Shown: positions 49,401-60,863 of the stretch, in pieces | Position numbering within the stretch: position 1 is the first letter of the stretch | Layout of the letters: each line of letters begins with the position of its first letter | From: Mytilus edulis | Lineage: Eukaryota; Mollusca; Bivalvia; Mytilida; Mytilidae | Direction: 5' to 3' | Assembly: GCF_963676685.1 (NCBI RefSeq) | Contig: NC_092344.1 | Coordinates: 94,084,749-94,148,748 of the forward strand | Length of the DNA stretch: 64,000 bases | Made by a program: the position numbers and the translations under genes | The notes under the pieces: generated by a model | Database searches by the model: none | What the model was told of the DNA's origin: nothing | What the model saw: the letters and a program-made list of their open reading frames with translations, nothing else

Positions 49401-52400
49401 ATATCTGTTAACAAAACGTGATAAAAACAAGAATGTGTTCCCAGTACACAGATGCCCAACTCGCACTATCATTTTCTATGTTCAGTGGACCGTGAAATTG
49501 GGGTCAAAACTCTAGTTAAAATTAAAATTAGAAAGATCATATTATAAGGAACATGTATACTAAGTTTCAGGTTGATTGGACTTCAACTTCATCAAAAACT
49601 ACCTCGACCAAAAACCTTAACCTGAAGCAGGACAGACGAACGAACGAACAGACGCACGGACGCACAGACCAGAAAACATAATGCTTCTCTACAATCGTAG
49701 GTGGAGCATAAAAATGTGGAAGAAATTTTCTTGATCTCCCAACTGTTAGTATGCAGTATGCAATTTCTATTTAATTAATAGAAGTGTTCCTAGTTGAATT
49801 GTTTTTCTGGTTTGGTCTCTTTTATGAATCAACACTGACATGAGGGTGCATTGTGGTTTTTCTTATATTTGCACCCGTCCGTCCGTCCGTTCGGTATCAA
49901 GTAATTTTTTTTTGTAAAGATAGGTTATAATGAAATTGTGGTCATATTATATGAAAACTGTTTGTCATTTCAGTGTAACGGTTTCACAAAACATTGAAAC
50001 GTAGTAGCGTCAAGCCAATACATTCTCAGGTAAAACATATTCAATTTGGTTTTTGATCATATGCCATAAAACTGGTTTAACTACGATTTTATGGTTCACA
50101 GAGCATGAAATATAGTGCAAACAGGGATCAATAAAATCAGTGATAATCAATATTAAAGTCTAACTTACAAACAGTATCAGAAGTTTTACTGCTCAAAATA
50201 TTCAATCAGTAGAAGATCTATATTTTATAAACACGTTTCGTGAAAAACAGGTGTTTTTTTTTCTAAAAATAAGCATTCAAACTTTTTTGTCATATTTAAC
50301 AAGGTTTTGGTATGAGCTGGAGAAACAAATTAAGTTGAAACAGACTTTGCTATATGATCAACAGTATCTATTAAGCTGTTAATAAAATTCAATTTTTTAA
50401 TGGTTAAAATTGCCTTTTACCTTTGTCACAGTTATGTCCCTCATATCCAGGAGAGCACAGACAGAAATACTGATTTTTCAGTGGTATACATTTTCCTTGT
50501 TGACAAGGATTTCCAGAACAACTTGTGACCACACCTTCTGTAAAATTGAGGATGTCAAGAACACATTGTTTTATGCATTTTTCTTATTATAGCAATGCAA
50601 ATTGATTGATATATTATGCTTGTGTATATGAAATATTTCTTAGCAAAATAGTTAATCGAATCATAAATAATATTTGTTGTATATATATATATATATTGTC
50701 ATGTGAAAACAAACTCATCAATAAAACAGTTAAATTATTGACAATGAATTTCCAGAATAGAGTAAGAAGTGATGGTTATTAAACTCTTGATACTTCTATA
50801 GCTGCCTTATAGTCGTTTACCTTAAATTTTATTCATTCTAAAACTATATGTTTTTGACTTAGGCCGTGTTCACATTGATCTACATTAGGTGTGGTGTAAG
50901 TGTACTCAACATTTACCCTATAAACTCTATTAGGTTTTGACTACATGCATACGATTGTTAATGTAGACCATGTCATGGTGCTCATGTGTAAGTTAGTCTA
51001 TAAAAAGGTATATACTATGACTATATTGAATGAAGAAACATATATTGAACACAAATGATTATGATACTAAAATGTTCTATATATTGAATACAAATACTAT
51101 TTTGGGTTGCAACATGTAGTGTGCTTGGTTTATTTGGTGTTTTCTGAGTCTTTGGTGTCGTTGTCTTAGTCGTCGTTGGTATTGTGGTTGTCTTTGTGGT
51201 CGTTGATATTGTGGTTGTCTTTGTCGTCGTTGGTTTTGTGGTTGCCTCTGTCGTCGTTGGTATTGTGGTTGTCTTTGTTGTCGTTGGTTTTGTGGTTGTT
51301 GTTGATGTTTTAATAGTTGTTGGTAATGTTGTTTGTACTACAACATAATCATAGTCAATTATTATGTCGAAAATCCAAATCCTGATTTTGAATAGTACAA
51401 TGTATATAAAGGATGCAGAGGTCTGATATATGCAAGTAAATTTAAAATAACAGTATCAAAAAGAGAATCTGCTTTCATTCTTGATTGTTTTCTGTAGTAG
51501 GAAAATAAAATATGTGAAAGATAACGCACATCTCACTTTCTACGACATCACAGCAATTCTGTATAATGATTTCACAAATACATGTTACGAATTATTATGG
51601 CAGACCGATTTCAAATATAACCGAAAATGCTACATAAATTGTACGATAACCTACGAACTAGTGATTATTTCTGTAGATATACAATACTTCAACTTTAACA
51701 AAATTATTATAAATACTTTAATGGGTAAATTTTACTGTAAAAAAATGTGTTTAATAAAACAAATTATCTAGAAATACATTCCTCTTGAATCGTCAAAAAT
51801 TTGCCGCCAGCTTTGCAGTATGCAGTTATCTAACCGCACCTTTCGTTAGAAATCAAGTAATCGTACAGCGAAGGTACGAATGGAGAACCATGCAAAAAGA
51901 AATATTAAACACTCAAGGAGGGAATAACGTATTAATTTGATTCTGAAAGAAATCTATAAAATTCACCTAATGATTTAACAACATTATTATGATAAATTGA
52001 ATAAACAACAAAAAATGCATGGACAATAAAAGAGATATATCATTTACCGTTCATTTGTTTATCAAGTGCTATTTGCTTCTCTGCGTCAATTTTAAATGGT
52101 CAAGATTAAATAAACTTCTGAGCGTTATTAGGAGTAAAAGTTTCGATAATGAATCACCAAATGCTGTGTTGTGTTTTGATTATATGTAATATATTTGATG
52201 TAAATGGAAAACAAAGAGCCCACATGATTTAGTGTACTATATATCAAAATAAGAAGATAGGGTATAATTGCAAATGTAACAACACTCCACACAGACCAAA
52301 TGACATAAAGGTTAACAGCTATAGATCTCCGCACGGTATTCTACAATGAGCAAAACACAAACTGCATATATAGTCAGCTATAACAGGCCTCAAATTTAAA

Positions 52401-53904
52401 AAGATAAAACAATTATAACGAGAAAAACACTAACGGCATTATTCATGTACAAAGTAAGGAAAACACATACAAATATGACATACGACATCAAACGACAACC
52501 ACTGAATACAGAGATTTTATGACCCCTTAAGCTAAAGGACTAACGAGATAACAAAAATCTTCAGTATAAAACCTCTTTGTATTCAACGTTGTCAACAGAG
52601 ATACTTTACACTTGTATCAACGGTTTAGACACAATGCATTCTGTTTGTCACGTTTTGTTCTGTATGAAATGTCTAATGAAACAGTATTTTCGAAGAAATT
52701 CTTAAGTTCTGTATATTTTAAATGGATAACAGATAAAACGTTACAAGGTTAAATTGAGAATGGAAATGGGGAATGTGTCAAAGAGACAACAACCCGATCA
52801 AATAAAAAACAACAGCAGAGGGTCACCAACAGGTCTTCAATGTAGCGAGAAATTCCCGCACCCGGAGGCGTCCTTCAGCTGGCCCCTAAAGGTACATGTT
52901 TTATCTGGCTGTTACGTTTCATGGCTGTACAATTTAATGTACTTCCATCGAAATCAGTTCAATAAATTTTTAATATGGTTAACGGAAACGCATTTGTTTT
53001 CATCATTGATTTCTCATGGTAAAGTTTTAGTTAAAACCCTTTACAGCGACAATTTTAGAATTAACGTATTCATTACTATACAATTATTTGGTGTACGATA
53101 TACATTTTTTTTTCAGTTTTGCAAAGAATTTCAGAAAATGTTACAAACTTCAATTTCTGACATTATGATGTTAAATCATTATCTGATTTAAATTTTGAGG
53201 ATTCAAGAAATAATGTTAAAAGAACCATTCAAAAAGTGAAAGTTTTAATTGTATTTAGTATGAATTAGAAAATAAATTATCACTAAACAAAGTGATCTAA
53301 GCAAAAGAGAAGAACATAGCGATGATAACACCGCACACTTATAATGTTGCAATCCTGTTGCCAAATTTATATATAAAGTTATATCTTTTTCAAAACCTTT
53401 CCAATTACGTTTTTTCTATTTAACTTTTTCCCCATTATTTATTATGGTGCAAATCTGGAAACACTTGCATTATACTATGATTTCATAAATATGCAATCAA
53501 GACATGTTGCAATATTTTAATGCAACATTTTAAAACTTACGATCACAACAGGATCCGCCATAGCCAGAAGGACAGATACAACTATTATGTTTTATATTAA
53601 ATATTCCTCCTCTCTGACATTTCCCACATGTTTTGTATTCTGTTGCATTTGCCTGCCACCAACTGAATGGAATGTTACAAGCGTTTAAACACCCTTTCAA
53701 TGATTTATATTTAGATTTATCACAGCAGATATATTTCTGTTTCTTTTGTACTCCTCCTCCACATGAAGCATTACATGGACTCCATGGAGCCCAGTCTTCC
53801 ACTGTACAAAAAGTGTAACGTACAGATTGACATGTATCACATACATGTAAATCGAACATATAGGAGAACAAAATTACAGCAACAACTAGAATCACCTTTG
53901 ACAT
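46336..53904 (-). CDS. Gene D: intact TSP1/Thr-stalk/EGF/EGF/TM membrane protein, 338 residues
   Basis: Six exons join: 53541-53904, 51098-51337, 50421-50537, 49294-49404, 48551-48638 and 46336-46432. The sum is 1017 nt, 339 codons with the stop, no in-frame stop. Order: signal peptide (about 1-22), TSP1 core WAPWSPCNASCGG (38-50), Cys-rich module to 121, Thr stalk 122-201, EGF 202-240, calcium-type EGF 241-277, TM about 281-302, tail to 338 ending RPPRYDDW. The ATG at 53904 is preferred over an upstream in-frame one at 54027 because it starts the signal peptide directly. D is the fullest version of the family and the best reference. Likely a type I surface receptor or adhesion protein; ligand unknown. 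Confidence 0.8.
47112..48188. mobile_element. Nonautonomous TIR element in the last intron of gene D
   Basis: The left end ACAGGGTTTCCCCTGG and right end CCAGCGGAAACCCTGT are inverted with one mismatch. TTTCGCCA motifs recur near both ends. No transposase frame is credible inside. The flanks are TA-rich and I could not define a clean target-site duplication. Confidence 0.65.
48551..48638 (-). CDS. Gene D exon 5: transmembrane segment
   Basis: This is an 88 nt phase 1-2 exon (acceptor aattttag, donor gtatgt). It encodes SSWAIAFMSLSALALLIAF followed by CCCYRCIFG: one helix with a Cys cluster at its inner end. Confidence 0.82.
49294..49404 (-). CDS. Gene D exon 4: calcium-type EGF domain
   Basis: This is a 111 nt phase 1-1 exon (acceptor gttaacag, donor gtaagt). 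It encodes IDDCANSPCQYGTCKDMVDD, FNCEC and GKMCNK. The D-I-D-D-C start is the calcium-binding EGF signature. Confidence 0.82.
49470..49720 (+). repeat. Interspersed repeat with GACGAACGAACGAACAGACG motif
   Basis: From AGTGGACCGTGAAATTGGGG through CTAAGTTTCAGGTTGATTGG to TAGGTGGAGCATAAAA. I recall similar sequences as a common mollusc repeat. It lies in gene D between the two EGF exons. Confidence 0.45.
50421..50537 (-). CDS. Gene D exon 3: EGF-like domain
   Basis: This is a 117 nt phase 1-1 exon (acceptor attttacag, donor gtaaaa). It encodes GVVTSCSGNPCQQGKC, YFCLC and GYEGHNCDK, with six Cys in EGF spacing. Its close relatives are the two broken EGF exons of gene C. Confidence 0.82.
51098..51337 (-). 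CDS. Gene D exon 2: Thr-rich stalk built of 27-bp repeats
   Basis: This is a 240 nt phase 1-1 exon (acceptor atgttgtag, donor gtattt). Within it five consecutive units of nine codons follow the pattern T-T-T-(I/K)-(P/S)-T-T-T-(K/E). It ends with PKTQKTPNKPS. Thr is the dominant residue and Lys is regular, which fits an extended O-glycosylated stalk. Confidence 0.8.
52245..52560 (-). repeat. Copy of the TTGCTCATTGTT repeat
   Basis: Reversed core elements include AGAAGATAGGGTATAATTG, GATCTCCGCACGGTATTC and ACAATGAGCAAAACAC. It lies in the first intron of gene D. Confidence 0.5.
52748..52890 (+). repeat. Truncated copy of the GGAGGCGTCCTTCAGCTGGC repeat
   Basis: It matches the first 145 bp of the copy at 24455-24845 and stops at TTCAGCTGGCCCCTA. 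The 145-codon frame running through it is a repeat artefact. Confidence 0.65.
53541..53904 (-). CDS. Gene D exon 1: signal peptide and TSP1 domain
   Basis: MSKVILVVAVILFSYMF is the leader. TSP1 keeps both W of WAPW, the CNASCG O-fucosylation motif with an overlapping N-glycosylation sequon, and the ICCD pair. FSWWQANATE carries a second sequon. CGKCQRGG and GYGGSCCD close the exon. Donor gtaagt at 53540, phase 1. Confidence 0.87.
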
Positions 53905-56629
53905 GTTTTTAGCCTCTCTGTTTAACTGACGATCAATGTCAAGTGAAAACGAAAACACATTAAAGATTTCATACAAGATTATCAACATTTGTCTTTCTAT
54001 CTTTGTGTGGAATGTAATGATTTCCAATTCTTATTATATGGTCATTAGGTAAAATGCCCGGTAACAGATATATGCTCGTCACTTTTAATATGGTTTATTG
54101 TAATCATAAATTTTAAATAAAAGCGCTTCTTAAAAGATTCAATGAGTTTTAATAAAAATTAAGCCTTAACTTCTTCACGTTCAAGTAAAAGCTGTAATGC
54201 AATATAATTAGCTCTATAAGGTAGTTAAGGGGTATAGAAAATGACAGAATTTTCTTATACTTTGCCAAAATGAAGATTTTACTACGCTTTTTTTCTTCAA
54301 AAAAATGATAAAAAGTTCGGGTCACCGCGCTATTTATTAAGTACGAGTCGTTCAAAATTGCCAAAATTTGCTTAGATGTTCATGAAAAAAGGGAATAAAT
54401 AGAACTTGTTTTCTTGCTACAAGTAAAAAATGAAAATTTCGCTATATGTCCAGCATGAATTTTGTACAAAAAGAATTATCTCCCCTAAACTGGCCTATTT
54501 GAAAAATTTATTCTAAAAGCACAAATATTTGGTTTTTGATAATGCAATGAATAACACAGTTTTCTTTCAATAAATAAACAGCGTAACCAATAAATTGCAA
54601 AACTGTCTCCAAATTTTTAGATTTGGGCAAAAACTAGACCAATGATTACTGTGATTGTACAATTCAAGATTGCGGTATACCACTGAACTTCCTTTAAGAG
54701 GCTGCTTACATTGACTGGGCGGGTGACACTCTCTCACATCCAGATTAATATGAATGTTAAATAAGTTGGCTGTTGTAGAGAGTGTACTACACTCTTTGCT
54801 TATTACAATACAACTTCTTCTAAATACAACTCGTCAGGGTATCCGTTTAGAGGCAAAGTGTATGTGACTGTCCTACACAAATAATGCATGTGTCTGTCAA
54901 AGTTTCTGCCCTTTATATTCCAGTCATCAAACTCAGAACCTGGTACTTGTAATATGTTCTCATTCTAAATATGTCTTATAGTTGTTGTTAAGCTAACCCA
55001 AGTGTGTCGATATTTATATGTATAAAAATAAACGAAATATACTTGTGAGTTTCTAGATTTTTTATTTATTTAAATTGAAAGGTAAATTTAAAAAAAAAAG
55101 TTATTTTATATCGAATACAAACTTAACCTCTTGACCAGACGAGACAAATAATTATAAAATCCACTTCATGAAAAAATGCGATGATCGATCACTTGGGGAA
55201 TTGGGTACAAAGAGAAAGGCATTAATTTGAACGATTTTGACATGACAAATTGGAATCATTATAGTGAGATGATTTTTTATCTTCCGACAGACAATTATTT
55301 CGTCTTGATACTATTATTTAGATGACGTTTATATTGTCACAATTTGCATTTTGATCGCCATGTTGGTTAAGCTCTTTAACTTAATATTTTGTATAATTGC
55401 TATAAAAAATTCAGTATTTTGCCACTTGTTTAATCTCGTTGGTTTACCTGTATGTATGTTTTGTGTGAGAAGAAATTGCAGTTTTATTTTAACCATTTTG
55501 ATTATTCTCTTTAATGTACTTTCCTTAATATTTTCTTGGTGTTTTTGTTTTCTTCTAAACGAAATCAGGTGATTTTTCTAGTATTTCAGAATGCTTATTT
55601 ACTAAATTTCAAAGCAGAGTATTGATTGAACCGATATTTTGATATGTATAAGGTAAATATACTTTGAAACTGAGAAGCCAACTCTCTTGAATATGAATTT
55701 AATAATTTCAGAAGAATTTGAAAGTGTACAAATAAATTAAAATTACCCAATAAGATCAAAGAGGTAAATAAATAAAATCTGTTAAGCTCTGTAAGTAGAA
55801 ATTTATCATTTAGATTGGGAAAACAGCATTATCCGTCTTGAAATGAATAATATTATATTGATTTTAAAATCAACATTTCAAAGAAAATAAGAGAAATGTT
55901 AAATAATGCAGAAAACAGAATTGGAAGTTTTGCAAAGAATAATATGTTTTGCTTTTTATAACTGTTTTAAGCTTGAAAGAAAGTATTGCTATATTTAACG
56001 AGTAATAAGTAAGGAAAAACAATACAGCTACCGGGTCATGATAAAGACACACAATCAACACAAAACATGAAAAGCGCGTGGTAAAGAAGTGAATTGATAT
56101 AGCATGATATTTTGAATTTTTATCAACATTTGTTGAAAGATTTGTGTTTTCTAAAGAGCATTATGTACGAAATACAAACAAACAAATATAATTTTCTTAG
56201 TTTCAAACATTATATAAACTGAGATAATGAAATAAGAATCCGCTTTTAGCAGCAACTTTGGTTCAATTTTGTCGGGTACAGTGACCGTCGGCAGTCTGTG
56301 GAGGTCATCCCGACAGTTAATTATATGTTGTCTAGTCTAGTCGTTAATACTGATTCACTTATAGGTTCTTTGCATCGAAACTAAACACATTTATTCAAAA
56401 ACCAGTTGTTGGCATGACACGGGTTATGTTCTTCTCATATATGTTATGATGGTATGATACTTAACCCCTAACGGGAAGGATTGTGCCTGATGTTCATATG
56501 ATGAAATAATAATCTTTCAGTCAGTTTAGTTGAAGTCTGGAGCTGGCATGTCAGTTAACTGCTAGTAGTCTGTTGTTATTTATGTATTATTGTCATTTTG
56601 TTTATTTTCTTTGGTTACATCTTCTGACA

Positions 56630-57030
56630 TCAGACTCGGACTTCTCTTGAACTGAATTTTAATGTGCGTATTGTTATGCGTTTACTTTTCTACATTGGCT
56701 AGAGGAGAGGGGGAGAGTTGAGATCTCACAAACATGTTTAACCCCGCCGCATTTTTTGCGCCTGTCCCAAGTCAGGAGCTTCTGGCCTTTGTTAGTCTTG
56801 TATTATCTTAATTTTAGTTTCTTGTGTACAATTTGGAATTTAGTATGGCGTTCATTTTCACTGAACTAGTATATATTTGTTTAGGGGCCAGCTGAAGGAC
56901 GCCTCCGAGGGCGGGAATTTCTCGCTACATTGAAGACCTGTTGGTGACCTTCTGCTGTTGTGTTTTTTTTCTATGGTCGGGTTGTTGTCTCTTTGGCACA
57001 TTCCCCATTTCCATTCTCAATTTTATTCAG
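56630..57030 (-). repeat. Inverted long copy of the GGAGGCGTCCTTCAGCTGGC repeat
   Basis: It matches 24455-24845 over its whole length in reverse, from CGGACTTCTCTTGAACTG to CCCATTTCCATTCTCAA. Confidence 0.65.
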
Positions 57031-57863
57031 TGCAAATCTTTTTTTGTTATTGTCTTTGAACTTGCTGTCAGTAACTTGGAGTACTCTCAGATCTGTATTT
57101 AGTATCTTTTGTTGTTTGGATGTATAAGTACCCTGTCACGTATATTCTGTGTTTTTTTTTAGATTTGACAGGTAATGCCCCTTAAAAACCATAAAAGTTG
57201 AAAATCAAATATAAAAAAAAAAATCAATAATGTTGATATACTTGATTGGTCAAGGTTAACTCTAAAGAAGTGAACGTTAACTTTGTTTGTTTAAAAGACA
57301 TCTTTTCTATCATCGATATCTTCATTAATGTACCGAAATTTAATTAATGCCCTCCAAGACACTAATTCACAGATATTTGTACGCATGTTTTGACCTTAAA
57401 TACGAGACATCTCGTTTAAATTTCGACCACAGCACAAATGCGAGGTGAAAGTATGTAAGCAAACGTGCTCTTAGAGGTAAATGGTAATAACTGATTTGTA
57501 ATGGAAAAATTTAATACAGTAAACCATTGAAAAACTGAGAAGGAATAGTTTATTTAAACGAATGCAAAATATGAAACAAAAAACAAATGTCATGGCTCTT
57601 TCAAATCACTCAACTGTCACGTTTTTCAAGTGTTCAGTTTTTATTGTTTATCAATGTCACGATCAGGTAAACCTCTGAAACCGCGAGGAAAGATTGTAAA
57701 ACTCGAAAGTTGATTAGCTTGCGATCAACAACCACTGTATGAAATATTTTGTCTATAATTCCTTATAAATGTTTAATATAGAAAGTAAATGCAAAATCAA
57801 TAATTCCGATAACATTAAAATTTCAAGTGACTCGTTTCATATGTCTTAAAGAATAAGTTATCA

Positions 57864-57945
57864 TTTTTTACCTTTCAATGCATGTTTCTTTGCATTTCGT
57901 TATTGGTTTCCCCTCGCACTCACATTTTGCTGTCGTCAATGAAGT
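57864..57945 (-). other. Possible orphan Cys-rich exon
   Basis: The minus strand reads TTAKCECEGKPITKCKETCI and then a GTAAAA donor-like site. Four Cys in CxC-x7-C-x3-C spacing are unusual in this AT-rich background. No partner exon or start was found nearby, and a stop lies about 12 codons upstream, so an acceptor would have to fall in between. Confidence 0.2.
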
Positions 57946-58625
57946 TTCAACAAAAGGTTATGCAGTTAATGTCACTTCGTAAGTGAAAATATCGGCGGAT
58001 TTGTTATTGGGAAAACAATAATTCGATAGCAGTACATTTATAAAAAATTATCATTTAGTTACTTCTCATTTCTCTCATCATAAGCGCTTGACACTTTATT
58101 TTTATGTGGTGCCAATATTTAAACGGCAGATTCAAAACAAACTTTTAACATATACATACAAGTACGTCAAAAGGTCATTATTGGTTTACTGGATATTTTG
58201 ATATTGATTTCGTTAACTCTGCATTAGCGAATAATCAATCAAATTGTTTTTATTACTCCGTCTCTATTTAAGTAAGAATTAGATAATTTGATAAAAATTT
58301 AAAAGTGAAAAATGATATGGCATCTTTAGATTAAAGATGTGAAGATATAAAATCTTATAAGCTCTATTTGTTGATAAGTGGACATTTATCAAAATGTGCG
58401 CAGAAAGCATTATCCGTGTTGAAATGATTGTCATTAATTTATATTGATTTAAAAGTAGAGAAAAAAAAGTGAAATCTTTCAAAAAAGTGTAGAAGATATA
58501 TAAGTTCAAGTTGAGTGGGAATCACATAGGAGTAGTTATCTTACTGTTATTGTGGATCTGACCTCTTTGTTGATACATATGCCCTTGAACTTATTTAAAT
58601 CACTTAGACACATCAACAGCGCTAC

Positions 58626-59074
58626 AGGTTACAAGAGCGCAATTATTCGTAATGCATTTTCCATAGGGTACCACTAGTGTTCCGTATTTTTTTTCTCGAA
58701 GACTACACAAACTAGAAAAAAATGGGTAGCAGTTCCTGTTACTAGAAATGCCAGCGTTGCATTACAACCGAAAAAGTATATAGGGTCATGCGGCTCAAAT
58801 TGACTTAAAATTCAGTTGAAAAAGATCGTCTACTTTTTTCGCTTAATGAAAAAGGCATATTTTTAATGGCTCCGACGTGCAGAAGTGGAAGATATTTTCT
58901 ATACTTCGTAAAATGTGAATATGATTTTCGGCAATTTTTAAACCTATATGAATAAGCTTTCGATTAAATGTAATTCCAATCCTGTATCAACCAATTAGAC
59001 GTCGTATAGGATTCTATTCTGAGTACCAAAACTTGCCTGTAAAGTGTAAACAAATAATTGCGCTCTTGTAACCT
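58626..59074. mobile_element. Nonautonomous TIR element, 449 bp
   Basis: The 22-bp ends are perfect inverted copies: AGGTTACAAGAGCGCAATTA plus TT at 58626-58647, and the reverse at 59053-59074. The interior is noncoding. A short flanking TAC/ACA is ambiguous as a target-site duplication. Confidence 0.75.
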
Positions 59075-60772
59075 ACAGAAGCAGCAAACAAGTTAGACAT
59101 AATACATTGTAAATACAGATGACAAAATTAGTAGGGAATATCTATGGAAGCGATCATTAAACTTTAAAACAGGAGATTTGTGATTTTTTTATGAAAAAAA
59201 TATGCTGGTCAAGCAGATGAGAGAGAAAAAAAGTATTCTGCATCCATATTTTGCCAATACCCTTATAGTATTAAATTTGAAAAAAAAAGTATGATCGATG
59301 GCACGAAAAAAAATATTTGAATATCGCATAGATACAATTTGTTGTTGTATTACGATGAATAAATCATAAAAAGTAAAATCACCAAAATACTAAACTTCGA
59401 GGAAAATTCTAAACGGAAAGTCCCTCATCAAATGTCAAAATCAAAAGCTCAAACACATAAAAAGACTGGATAACAACTGTCCTGACTTAGTACAGACATT
59501 TTCTTGTGTAGCTAGGTAAAAGTTCACACTTGTATGACAGTTCAACATATCATGTTCTAAAGATAATTAACAAGTTCGTTTACTAAATATTTATACCCTG
59601 AGAGCGCTCGAATTAATTATTATACATTACCAGGTGCTAACTATAAAACAGGGTTAATATTCTTATATGAATTCTTATGTTATTCGTTTACTAGATTATA
59701 AAGAAGCGAATTTAGAAGTTTGAATCTATTAGAGTTTAACATTTTTTTTGAAAGGAATCGTGAAATGTAAGAGAGAACTGACGTATTTCCTTTATTTATT
59801 TTTATTTTACTGAATTCATTAATATTACAAAGTAACTGGCCATATATTTTGTTCAAATACATGTACATTTCAACACAAAATAGAATTGTTCATACTAATA
59901 ATTATTTCTAAGTCAATAGCATGTCTACAGAGATAGCATGATCCCGACATTTACAGATATTGCTTTAATATAAACAAATAAGATTTTGTCTCTTGTCTCT
60001 TTTAACTTGTGCATACAATTTGAACAGTAATATAACCAGAAATTTGAATAATTTATTCCAGAAACACAACATCGTTTTTCATGTATATTTCGAGATAATA
60101 TTCCAAAATATCACAATACACCATACAAGTAGGCGCAAGTAAGCATGCTTGTTCTAAATCCTTACATGTTCTTAAAAAAAATGTAAATAAATGTTTTTTT
60201 TTTATTCTTTTTTTCCATTTCAAATAATGAGGGTACACTAATAAATCAAATAGTTTTAGTTACAAACCTATTGATATACTAATACTACGAATTTTTGTAT
60301 ATAATGAATTTTAGTTCCTTCTGTACATGTTTCGAACGTTATTATTTTATTGCTTTGAAAATTACAATTATAGATATACCAAAAACCTGAATAGTTTTAT
60401 TCGTCCTTTTGATATAGTTTTTCGCCAAATATTTCAAAAATTGTCTAACATAGTCCACTTTGTCTTCGTGGGCACTATGTTGTTTTCCATGAATTGACTT
60501 GGAGTTTCAATAAATTATAATACACAGTGTGTCATACTATACTAGAGAGTCGTATATCATCCTGGTCCTTGATATTTAAATAATGAGTTGGTGAAATACA
60601 AAAATAAACCTATGCCGAAGAAGTTTCAAGTAAATTAATTAAAACTTTTGAATCGAAAAATGTCGTGATATCGTTAATTAAAAAAAAATTAACAATTCAA
60701 CTTTTTGTTGCATTTATTAAATACAAATCTTTCCTATATAGCATAGAAATTTGTGCAGGCAAACATTCGTTT

Positions 60773-60863
60773 CTACCAATCCTCATATCGTGGCGGTCTT
60801 CCTAATGACTTTGGTTTCTTTTTCTGTGGTTTGACTTTATTCTTTTCATCATCTCTGTCAAAT
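60773..60863 (-). CDS. Gene E tail exon
   Basis: This is a 91 nt exon of phase 2 to stop (acceptor tttcatag). It encodes FDRDDEKNKVKPQKKK and ends KSLGRPPRYEDW, TAG at 60773-60775. Confidence 0.8.

Larger units (their letters stand above)
53905..60772. other. Intergenic region between genes D and E
   Basis: No member of the TSP1 family was seen. It holds a repeat copy at 56630-57030, a possible Cys-rich exon near 57860-57945, and a TIR element at 58626-59074. Elsewhere it is AT-rich and without features I can support. Confidence 0.5.

Noticed and set aside
49858..49900. CGTCCGTCCGTCCG run as a regulatory or CRISPR-like repeat
   Set aside because: A short simple tetranucleotide run belonging to common dispersed repeats; no spacer structure.
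52754..53191. 145-codon plus-strand frame
   Set aside because: Its first third is the GGAGGCGTCCTTCAGCTGGC interspersed repeat, present in at least two other places, and the rest has no recognisable features. It lies in the first intron of gene D.
53905..54027. Upstream in-frame ATG extending gene D exon 1 by 41 residues
   Set aside because: The extension would bury the signal peptide behind a charged stretch; the ATG at 53904 starts a proper leader, as in A, B and C.
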